Of a stretch of 64,000 nucleotides of DNA, positions 11,031 to 21,023 are shown piece by piece. How positions within the stretch are numbered: the first letter of the stretch is position 1; each line of letters begins with the position of its first letter. The stretch lies in assembly GCA_946965045.2 (NCBI GenBank), contig OX337238.1, positions 62,001 to 126,000 of the forward strand. The letters are read 5' to 3'. The notes under the pieces were generated by a model, which was given only the letters and a program-made list of their open reading frames with translations, did not search any database and was not told the origin of the DNA. This DNA comes from Epithemia pelagica. Lineage: Eukaryota > Bacillariophyta > Bacillariophyceae > Surirellales > Surirellaceae. Position numbers and translations under genes: made by a program.

Positions 11031-14000
11031 TTACATGTTGCCACTACGACGAGGTCGTCCGGAACCACCACTGTAGCCTCCTCCTCCTGAAGAACGATCT
11101 CCTCGATCTCGATATCCACCCCGGTCTCCACCTCGGCCACCCCCGCTTCCACGGTAATTGCCTCCACTGCTGCGAGAATGTCCTCCGTCTCTCCGATAGT
11201 TGCCGCCACCCCGTCCACTACGATTTCCACCACGGTCCCGACTATTGTGCCATCCACCACCTCCACTTCCACGATTGTCATCCTTGTTCCAGTGCAGCTG
11301 TTGGTGATGATGACGACGCTTGTGATGATGGGTCTGGTTGTCACCATTGGCATTTTCATCCATATTGTTACTGTCGTTGAAAGCACCGCCGCTGCCTCCC
11401 ATTTGGGCATCAAGCAAGCGTTCATTGGCTTCCACCAAGCTTGCCGCCTTTTCGGCGTACTGCAGGGCCAAGACTTGGAGCGGTGTGGGTTCCGCCACAA
11501 CCTTTCGCAACAGCACAATGGTTTGGGTTGGTTGATCCCAACTCGCGTACAATTCGCGTTGAATCATCATCTTGGATACCACCGAGTGAACAGCGTTTTG
11601 CGTCATTTCAAACATGCCGCACAATTGCGGTAAGGACAAGGAATCGTACGCCTGAGCCGAAAAGGCCAACAAGTAAGTACGGAGCCCTTCCACCTTGATC
11701 TTTTCCGTCAACATGGTGGCAATATCGTCCGCCGCTCCAGGACCGGGTACCAACTTCCATACGGGCAAGGTCGTCACCAAATCGGCACACGTCTTCCAGT
11801 CTCCCTTCATGAGGGCCTTGGCGGCCCGCATGACAAAATCGCGCGTCTGTTCGGGAGGTCCCGTAAACACTTGGTGATTGTACTGATCGTGGAATTTGCG
11901 AAAGGTACGAGAAATGACGCGAGGGCCTCGACGATTGCCATCGTCCATGGCAGCCGCTGCACTGGCCGCCATATTGGGAACTTCCAACAACATGGCCGAA
12001 ATCAAATGACAGGCTTCGAGCAAATCCAAGTTAATGTGTTGGTGATACGGAACTTGTCGACGCTTTTCGGCCTTTTCTTGTTCGGCACTCTTTTCATTAT
12101 TGAACCGGCTGGAATTAAAGCCTTGGGCCAACAATTCACGAATTCGTCCCGAACACAACTCGGACAAGCATTGATGGGCTTCCGTGATGCGACCCAGTCG
12201 AAAGGCACACAACCCCAAATTCACCATCATGCGATTGTACAGAACCATGATCGTAATGTCATTGCAGGAATAGATCGTGTCTTGCAAATGACTCATGAGC
12301 AACAAATCGCGTGCATCCACGAACCGATTATGAATGGCCCAGTGACAAATTTGACAAATCATGGCTCGTGTTTTCGAAGCTTCCGTTCCATGCTTGTAGA
12401 CAAAGGTACACAAGTCCGACAAGACCGGCGCAAACTCGGTAATCACTGTGGATTCGTCCAAGGTTGGTGGTCCACCTACACATCCGGGGTGCACCTTGGT
12501 AAAATCGTACTCTGGTTCTCCACCCTCTTTGGAGTCTTGCTCCGTCGTTCCACTCACGCGCACACTGGCCGGATGCAACTGATCCACCTGTCCAAACTCT
12601 TGTGTAAAGAGAGCTGCCTTGTCTACTTGGGCAGCGATCGAATCATGTCGATAGTACAAATGTTCCATGCGCAATTGAGCCAGGGAAGCCGCGGTCGCAA
12701 AATCTCCGATTCGTTCGTAATAAGATTGAAATTTGGCCAAGACTTGAACAAGTAGGGACTCATCTCGCAATCGACTGACATAGTCAGGAGAATGATGCGA
12801 GACTTTTTGTAAGGACTTGACATATTCTTCTTCCAAGCGCGTCAAATGCAACGACAAGGATCCCACCACGGGGATTTGCTTCTTTTCGGCATCCGTCAAA
12901 GTCGCTTCGTGTTCCAGTCGCAAGCGTTCGGCGCGCTCGTCGGGTGTTTCCGACTGACCCGTGTGAGGATTGACCAACGGGTCGTCCGCAGCCACGGCTG
13001 CCATGGCGCCACTACCCTCTCCCGACGCAGCGGCGGCCATTTTGGATTCGCCCGTCGCCGCAGCCATGGTGGCATTGGCGGTCGTAGCTGCCGCGCCCAT
13101 TCCCGCCATTCCCGGATCCGCAGTGGTAGCCGCCGTCATGTCGGTTGGAACCACACAATAGTCATCGTCGACTAACCATTTTGCCATGCGTTGCAAATAC
13201 AAAGCACAGGTTTTCCACACAGATGTTTCCATGTAATCGTCCAAAGTACGTTGCAAGCCAAACTGAGCCGAGATAACATGCATGAGAATGGGAACTTCAA
13301 TACGGGGCCCAAAAGACACTGACAACCGATAGAGGGCTTCCAATTCATACAAAACTTGACGGGGATCCTGGTGTTTGTTCTTACTGCTTCGTCCTCGTTG
13401 CATAATGGCCAATTCTCGGACCTTGCGATTCAACAGGGAGGGCGTCAATCCTTCTTGGGGGACAATGGATTTGGTGGCCGATTGCGCTTGATGCGCCTTG
13501 AGGGCCGCTTGTTTTTCGCGCTGTTCCTTGCGGTCCTTGGCTCTGATATCCTTATCCTTGACAATCTTTTGGACCACAGCCGTTGTCTTCTTCAACCAAC
13601 GAGCACGTCCCTTCAATTGAGAAAGACCTGCGTCATCTTCCGAGTCACTGTCGCTGTCACTGCTTCCAGATCCCCATTCATCGGAATCGTCATCGTCCTA
13701 AAAAGACATGGCGTTTGAGGAAAATAAGAGACTGGCGGTGAGAAACACACTAAACAGAACCGAGAAACCACTAAACAGTAATAATTGGCACACAAATCGT
13801 CACTCATGGTTGGAACAGTGGTCTCATTGGAACGTGCATTTGTTTTGGCAGCAAACGCAAGTCCATCGGAAACGAGGAAATCCAAATTGGATTTGTAGTA
13901 CAAATCCTTGTGACGGCCAATGCGCAGACAAACTACACGTACCGAGTCGTCATCATCACTATCTCCTCCAGACTTGGCCTTGGTTGCCTTTTTGCCCTTG

Positions 14001-14701
14001 CTCTTCTTCTTGTCGTCGTCACTGTCGCTATCGCTGTCATCACTGTCACTGTCATCGCTGCTACTATCGTCGCTACTGCTGCTGCTATCGCTATCATCGT
14101 CACTGCTGTCACTGTCGTCGCTGTCTTTCTTTTTTCCACCCGATGCACCAGGACCGGCGCCATCATCTTCCATTTCGTCGTCTTCGTCCGGATTTTGCCG
14201 ATAGGCATTCATGACAACTTGATAGGCCTTGTTGTGTTTCTGCAGGGTCAACTTCATCTTGTTCAAGGCCCGTCCTTGTCGAGCACTGAGCGTTTTGAAT
14301 TGAGCCTTATCTTTGAGTCGTTCGGTATTGTAATCTTGCAATTGCACAAGAATCTTGACGAGCGGGCGCGGAATACCGGCCTTGAGGTATTGTTTGGCCT
14401 TGACCATGGCCTTGGCGAGTTTGTCAAATTCGGTTTGAATGCCATAATAATCTCGCTCTCGCATAAACTGCCGGAGCTGTCGAATGTGCAGTTGAAAGGT
14501 TTCCAGGGCGCGTTCTTTGCCCGATTTGACAACGCGTTGTTCGTCATCGCCACTCGATTCGGAATCGCTCATGGCCACCCATCGATTGCCACCACCACCC
14601 GTCGGACCCGGACCCGAATCCATCGAACTCGAATCGTCATCACTCGAGGCATCGTCCGAATCTGAATCGGAAGAATTGGCACCTGCCCAAAACCGAGACA
14701 T
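11031..14701 (-). CDS. EIF3C: Translation initiation factor eIF3 subunit c
   Basis: Two exons, 14701-13943 and 13697-11031, 1141 residues. The N-terminus MSRFWAGANSSDSD, Ser/Asp-rich acidic tracts, the helical region after about residue 60 (LETFQLHIRQLRQFMRERD) and the Trp-containing acidic element DEWGSGSSDSDSD, which is completed by the splice, are all typical of eIF3c. Exon 2 holds the long helical repeat body and a PCI region (around GLRTYLLAFSAQAYDSLSL and the following winged helix with MMIQRELYASWDQPTQTIVL). The C-end is an RGG/Ser-rich tail ending GRPRRSGNM. eIF3c is a core octamer subunit of the eIF3 complex that binds the 40S ribosome and eIF1/eIF5. A short Ala/Met/Gly-rich insert (about 12995-13135) interrupts exon 2 and appears lineage-specific. 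Confidence 0.93.
13698..13942 (-). other. Intron of the eIF3c gene
   Basis: A 245-nt intron with a GTACGT donor at 13942 and a TCTTTTTAG acceptor ending at 13698. It sits in the acidic Ser/Asp tract and joins phase 0 to phase 0, DDDDS to DDDDSDEWG. Confidence 0.85.
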
Positions 14702-15292
14702 GTTGGTGTTGTTTCCTTCTTGCTTGTTGGAGAAGAGGTTCTTGTTGTTGTGGTTCCAGGAGAGGAATGAGGAATGCGTGTGTGCGTATGTGCTTGGTGG
14801 ATCCGATCCGCGGAGGAACGTGATTGTCGTTTTGTGAGCTAGTCGTCTCCACTGAATTGGACCACTGACAATGGAAGAGTGTTATCCACACAAAAGGGAA
14901 ACAATTGAAACGTTTACCGAGGACGAACGATCAATCAGCGGCAACCACCAACTAGACCATGGATGTGTGTGCAAGTTTCTCGTGTATGTGGCGGCGTGGA
15001 CGCTGTGCGGCGGAGGTCGAAACGTGCGCCGTGTGAATATCGGACGATGACAGACGGTTTCTGGAATTGCTATCCTATTAGATCAGTCCCGAGAGAAATC
15101 ACGAGACAACATATCCATGGGTTTCCTCTGAGTGTAACTCCTAAAATGGTGATGAACCAAAAAAGATCAGAACCCTGACTCGAATAATATGAGACGAAAC
15201 CCCAAATCTATTATAACTATATCGTGCTTTATTGTGAACTAGCCATCCACATTCCGTTTCAGTCTCCTCAACCACACAAGGATGAATGACTC
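14702..15292. other. Intergenic, upstream of eIF3c
   Basis: Probable promoter and 5' untranslated region of the eIF3c gene on the left, and the 3' flank of the Ser/Pro gene on the right. No supported gene or RNA. Confidence 0.45.
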
Positions 15293-16476
15293 TTACTCCT
15301 CAATGGATTCGGTTCTGGTAATGGGAACCATGAGACCGCCATCCTGTTGTCTTCGAGTCTTGTCCGGATTCATCTTTTTCTCGTCGGCGCATCGCACCGT
15401 TAGCTGACAGAGATGAGCGTCATCGGTATTGCGAAACAAATATTCCCGTAGTACGGGTGGAGAAGGGGGAGCCGATGTACCGCCCTGCCGTCCTTTCGGA
15501 ACGAGCAGAAATGGCTGTTGGTGCATGGTTGAAAGGCGACCATGAGAATTGGTCCCAGCTTTTGTGGCCAATGCTTCCAACACGTGTTGACGCAAGGATG
15601 CGTCCTTGTCATCAATCTCGAGATTCGAAACAATCTCTGTAACCTTGGTACTGTTTGCTCGTCGTCCATTCGTGCGTTGTTGTTGTAAGTATTCTCGGAG
15701 CAAACGCCCCACCAACTCATAGTGGCTGGGAAAATTATGGAGAAGTGACAATGCGTTCGCCAGCAGTGGTGAAGAAGAAAAGGACTAATGCTCGGAAACA
15801 CAGAAGGACTGCTGATGAGCGACGAACTCGGACATTCACTAGGTGAATTAGATGGAGACTTGGACGGATGGATACCATAGTCCACAGTAGGTACCAATGA
15901 TAGATTGGAACTCGGAGGGCTACTTGGGCTCGAGGTCGGACTTGAACTTGGCGATTCACTGGGAGATTCGGAAGGAGCCGCACTGCTGCCAGACACCGAG
16001 GGCGGACTAGATGGCGAATTGCTGGGAGAACTTGACGGTGATGCGCTGGGACTCGAACTGCGACTTGCGCTAGGTGGTGAAGGAGCTGAGCTTGGAGCAC
16101 TGCTACTTCTAGGAGATTCTGAAAGGGAAACTTAACGTGAAGACGAAGACGATGGACGTACGCTTGGACTGCTGCTAGGACTGTTGCTTGGTTCCGAACT
16201 TGAAGTAATCGATGGAGCTGAAGAGGGCTCAGAACTCGGACTGAAACGGGGGGAAGAACTAGGGCTGGTGCTGAGTTCCAAACTTGGTCATGCACTTGCA
16301 CTTGCACTTGGGACGAACTCGGTGACACACTGGGACTTGCACTATGGGACGAACTCGGTGGTGAACTGAGCGAGGAACTTTTGGTTCCGAACTCGGGATG
16401 AACTGGGAGATGTATTTGCTGACATACCCAGAAGAGCACTGGGAGGTGAACTCGGATTGGCACATTGCAAGTCCAT
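15293..16476 (-). pseudogene. Ser/Pro repeat (PSxSPS) protein gene with a disrupted frame
   Basis: A run of Ser/Pro coding triplets begins at an ATG at 16476 (MDLQCANPSSPP) and continues through the region, but the Ser/Pro frame moves between all three minus-strand frames: breaks near 16385, 16295-16310, 16100-16190 and 15790. A short GTACGT...TTTCAG interval at 16117-16159 could be an intron, but the frames on either side do not match. The most distal part (15293-15790) encodes a non-repetitive tail with LREYLQQQR and KVTEIVSNLEID. CAAGTG-type microsatellite slippage around 16288-16310 explains at least one break. Ser/Pro (PSESPS) repeats are common in large secreted diatom proteins. Either an inactive gene or an intron-rich one that I cannot resolve. 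Confidence 0.5.
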
Positions 16477-16537
16477 GCTGTCTTATGGTGAGCGAAAAAC
16501 TTGTAGAGTTCTGCTGCTTTCGGGTGGTATCATGGCA

Positions 16538-16896
16538 CTATACCGACACAAAGTCGTCGTCCATGGATTGGTAAGTGTGTGCGCTACGGCAGGAACCGAC
16601 AGTGGTGCATTCCAAAAACGGAAGAGCTTCGTCCAGCTTCTTTTGGTTTTGGTTCATGGCCTCGTGTTTGATGAGTCCGACAAAAGGTGAATCCGTCCGA
16701 TGATAAGAACAGGAGCAGAAGCACGACAAGGCGAAACCTTGTTGGACCTGATGTTGTCCGCTTCTGATGGTTCTTCCTCGAAATTTGAGAATAGGTCGAC
16801 TTTTGGATGGAAGCAAGGAGGACTGTGTCTCCTGTCCAATTCCGACATGATGACCAAGAACAGTTTGTCCGTTTCGGAGGAGTCACCACGCTTCAA
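16538..16896 (-). CDS. Candidate gene fragment, unknown, possibly spliced
   Basis: Weak candidate. One minus-strand frame (to about 16770) encodes FSNFEEEPSEADNIR, and another (from about 16680 to the stop at 16538) encodes AMNQNQKKLDEALPFLE, which resembles a TPR-type helix. A GTTTCG donor with an ACACGAG acceptor would join them in phase 0, but the donor is poor. The frame on the opposite strand is also open. I cannot name a family; it may be a decayed exon. Confidence 0.25.
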
Positions 16897-18085
16897 ATCA
16901 AATTCGAAGAAGGAAACACAGAGGGACCGCAGTGACTTGTGGTACAGGCCCTCATTGGTAAAGGATGCCGTGTCGAAAATGGCCCGTCGATCAAAGAATC
17001 GTCGTGGAGAGTTGTAGAGGTGGAGTGTTCTTCTTTGGGACTCTTGTTGTCAAGGTTGTTTCTCGTCGTCGTCGTGTCATGGGTTCTTCTTCTCCTCCTT
17101 GGTTTGGCTCCACCTCGACGGAAAAAAGCATGCCTCTGGTTGCTGCTGTTGTTGTTGCTGCTTCCCCCGCTCATGACGCAATTGGCATCCATCAGGGGAT
17201 ATCGAACGGGTCTGCTATGGACGGTCGTTTGGTGGAATTTGGTTCTGGTCGCGGCTCCCTCCAAGTCTGGTTCTTCGCCTGCAACCAACCTTGGTTGGTG
17301 GCTGGTCCACTGTGCAGGCTACCACTCATACTCCGAAAGGACGTATTGTAGTGCTCCCTACAATGGATTTGCCCAATCCTCCTGCCTTGCCAGCAATCAC
17401 AGCTGTAGTAGTGTCTTCATCCTCCTCCTCTTCTTTGTTAGGATTGTTCCTGTTGCCGTCCTTGTCGTTTTCGGCACTACGAGCGCAACCGTCGTGGTCA
17501 CTGTCTTTGTCGTTCGTCCCTTCTGTAGTTGTGCACACCACCGCTTTCGGGACGAATATCGCTGCTCTTGGAGGACGAATGACGACGGGCCCACGACACG
17601 ATCTTCTTCTTCTTCTTCCTGGTCCTTCTGGATGGCCGTGTTCAAGGTGGATTTGCTTTCCGAGTGGCGTTCTCTCCACCTCCTTCTCTCTCTCTCTTGG
17701 TTGTGTTCCACGGACGGTTGTGCGTGGTCCTCGGTCCTGGTCTTGGTGGATTGTTGGTTGCTTTCGTCAAGCGCCGACTCGCCGCACCTCCATTGCCGTG
17801 CCGACGGCCGACACACGCAAACCGGCATCGTCTACTTTACTTTCTGGCTGGTCTCGTAGGCAAAGCAAAAGTGTCCGCTCGCACGCTCCAAACTCCAAAC
17901 TCCAAACACAAAACCAAAAACCCTCTGCTGAAAATCAAATTGCTGTCAAACCAAAACCAAAAACCAAAAAACAAAAAGAAAGTCTATCTGTTATCGTTAT
18001 CATGCGTATTGTTATCTTTACGTGTTGTAATGACCTTGTGAATTCTCCACCATTCGTGTGTGAATGTAGTCGCATGAAGCGCAAG
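16897..18085. other. Region left of the YR retrotransposon, no supported gene
   Basis: Several long overlapping frames exist on both strands (for example 16939-17859 and 17291-18109 plus, 17397-17828 minus), all built from leucine/valine- or arginine/glutamate-rich low complexity, which is what opposite readings of CTC/GTC-rich DNA give. None has a domain I can recognise. Repeated AAACCAAAA stretches occur at 17920-17985. Confidence 0.4.
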
Positions 18086-18335
18086 CGGTGTCTGTACTGG
18101 GTGGAGTGACGTGGCCGATGCTGGCCAGACTCCGCGACCGACAACAGAGGTGCGACTGCTCCGCCTCCTCGACGCGAGGCGAGCATCCGATTTGATTCCC
18201 ACAATCGGAAGTTTTAGGATGACCCTGATGCAGAGTCGTTGGAGCGTGAGAAGAGCTCACTCTTCTTGGGTTCAGCATCTTTGCAACGACTACGAGACGA
18301 GTTCGAGATCGCAACGATTCTAGTTAGCTAATCTT
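18086..18335 (+). repeat. Split direct repeat A1
   Basis: 250 bp, begins CGGTGTCTGTACTGG and ends AGTTAGCTAATCTT; matches A2 (25538-25787) with two transitions. Probably carries the element's promoter. A 70-codon open frame (GTG at 18111, stop at 18321-18323) lies inside and is kept in A2. Confidence 0.95.
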
Positions 18336-18355
18336 CTGAGTTTACCTTGTTCATC

Positions 18356-21023
18356 ATGACTTTCTCTGGTTCCAATCCGTTCCTCGACGATATCTTTCCG
18401 AAGAAACCGTCGTCGGCCAAGGGATCTGATCCCCCTGCTCCTTTCTCGTCTGCTCCCGTGGCAGCCGTCGTCTCCCAACCTGACGATCCGAAAGGAGATC
18501 AGAAACCTTCCGCCTCCAACAAGAAGTCCTCTCTCAAGGCTCATGCTCCTAAAGAAGATGATGACATTTACTCTGTCGAGTCCGATTCCGAAGCCCAAGA
18601 GAAACTTTTCGCTGAAGCCAAGACCATCTCTGCTTCTAGCGACAAGACCAAGAACCCCAAGGCTCCGCCTCCTCTTGCTTTGAAACGCTTCGATTCTCTC
18701 ATTGCTTCCAAAGAAGATCCGACTGGCAACGATGATGAACTTCTCCTCACGGAAGGAGAGATTGGTACTGACCCTGACGCCGAAAACCCACCCTTTCTTC
18801 TTCGTGCAGGCGCCTATCGTCATGAGTTCTATTTCACTCATGATTTCCACAAGCTCTTTGTCTCGCGGTGGTAACCCCTTTCTCTTTCACAACCTTTGTT
18901 GCCCTGAGAATTGTGGTTCCTTTATTGATCCCCAGATCCCGTTTTATGGTCTCAATTGCATCCCGTTCGAGTCCATCCCGTTCCAACTTGACAACGATGA
19001 TGTTCCCCTCCTCTTAAGCGATCACGTGTTCTCTCAAGTCCCCACTTTTGCGGAGATCCTCGATCATTGCGTCGTTGAAATTGATGACTTCTCCCCGTCG
19101 TCATCTTTCCCTCACCTGACCTTCGATTCATCCAAGTTCAAAAGCTTCTCTGGTGTTGCTTCCAGCTCCTCTTCCTCCTCGAAGACCGATCGTGACTTTG
19201 TCTGCTCGAGCTTATGCCTCATCCCACCTTGTTTCTCTGGATTGATGCTCCACAACACCGATGCCTCGACCCACAATGTCAACGTCTCGTTTGAGGACTT
19301 AGCCAGTGGATTGTACAAGGTTGCCCTCCACCATTGGTGGACGTCCTCCATGGACAGTACCGTAGAGGTCAAGAAGAAAGGTATGCCTCTTGACTACCCT
19401 CTCCTCATGATTCAAGAGCCGATCATTCGCTTCCTTTGGATTGTTCTTCACCGTCGAGACAGCCCCAAGTTGCAGATTGTTTTCCCATCGATTCCCAAGG
19501 ACCCTTCGAAAGCGAATTCCACGATTTCGATTCATCGCTCCCGAGTCTTTCCCAACCTTGCTCCTCAAGCCCGCACGACACCGTCATCTTCCAAGCGCCC
19601 ATCTTTGCGTCGCTCCTCGTCAAATGTCCGCTTTCAATCGACATCTCCGGTTGATTGTTTGATGCCGCCTCAAGATACCTCCCCATCGACAGATCAGCTC
19701 TCTTCCCAAGGCAATGGCGTCCGAATGCTTGACGACGATGGCAATGTCCATTTTGTCTCTCCCGAGATGTTCTTACTCTCGAAATGCATTAAGGAGATGA
19801 CATCCAAGAAAAGCGGCAACGAAGATGACATCACTGCCCCTGAATCAAAAAGCATGTTTCGCGACATGCCACTGAACGCCCAGAAGACTTTGCGCCTTGG
19901 ATCGATTACTTCATCTGCCATCTCTTTACCAGATGAATTGTCCCAGATCATCAAAATCGTCTGGAAATCGAAAAACTCCGCAACATTCTTTGAGTCTTTT
20001 CTCGCCGAAGTCTTCGACCCCTCAGACAATGCATGCACCATCCTTTTCGGACAATGCACCGTCATTCAACGCTTGGGTTTACGTTGGAAGTCCGAAGCTT
20101 GTCCAGGGGGTTTCAGTCCCTTCTCGTTTGATCCCTACGCCATTCCAGGCTTGGATTTGAACAACACCCTAGACAAGAATATCCGACAACAGATTCATGA
20201 CGCTTCCTTGTTTCACTTAAACGATATGAAACAATCCAAGGACATGCAGCAATTGTACTCTGACCACAACCTATTTTTCCCGAGAACAGCGGATGAGTTC
20301 GAAAAGCAGTTGCGTTCTTTCTGGGCATGCGCAAAAGGCCTTTGTGGCTCGTCTTCGATGATTGCGAACCAAGTTCTCAAGGTCTTGAACTTTTACCACA
20401 AGTTTCGGACAAAGATTATGGCCAAGCAACAGAGCTCGGGTAGCGACTTTTATTTTGGGCAATTTCTTTTTGCCATCGACGAAGCTGTTCAAGAGTTCGT
20501 TACGACCCTATCGAGTGCTTCATCACTAGCAGACATTGGCTTCAACGATTTCGAAGAACGCGTGAATTGGATCTTATTCAATGTCAAGACCGGTTCGACT
20601 CTCGTTTCCCTCCCTCCGGCACTACAAGCCAAATTCCAAGCCAACCAACTCAAGCACTCCCAAAAGAAACGTTCGACAGGTTCTGATGACGGTCCTTCCA
20701 ATCCCAAGCGTCAACAGAATTCATCTTCGTCGAACTCTGACCCACCCAAGACCCCCATCACTTTTGACTCCCCATCCAATTGGCAACTTCCATCCGAATC
20801 CAATTACATGAGTGTGTTCCCACCAAGCGTTCTTTCCAACATCCCCTTCGTGACGAAAGATGGGGGGAAGAAGCAACATTTTTGCAACATCTTGTTCACC
20901 AAAGGAATCTGCAAGAAAGGCAAGAAATGTAAATTTCTTCATGATGATCCCAGCAAACACAACAAGAAAGAGGCCATGGACGAGTTCTACCGATCCGCAT
21001 ATGCCAATGCGAATCGCAATTGA
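18356..21023 (+). CDS. Gag-like ORF1 with CCCH zinc finger, contains a +1 frame change
   Basis: Starts at ATG 18356. The first frame is open to a stop at 18872-18874; a second frame shifted by +1 is open from before 18702 to the stop at 21021-21023. The protein reads smoothly if the frame moves by one base near 18861-18867, where LFVS meets RGGNPF. The product would be about 888 residues: a Ser/Lys-rich N-terminus, a helical middle part (residues near 19950-20600), and at 20881-20940 a zinc finger with spacing C-x8-C-x5-C-x3-H, of the RNA-binding CCCH type, in place of a retroviral zinc knuckle. The frame change may be a programmed +1 shift, a defect of this copy, or a base error. Function as RNA-packaging/capsid protein is inferred from position. 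Confidence 0.7.

Noticed and set aside
11871-12755. 294-codon plus-strand frame
   Set aside because: Antisense of eIF3c exon 2.
13910-14665. 251-codon plus-strand frame rich in Val/Ala/Ile
   Set aside because: Antisense of the Ser/Asp tracts of eIF3c exon 1.
16939-17859. 306-codon plus-strand hydrophobic frame resembling a membrane protein
   Set aside because: Low-complexity Leu/Val/Ser runs with long frames in all overlapping readings; no conserved motif and no helix pattern typical of a transporter.
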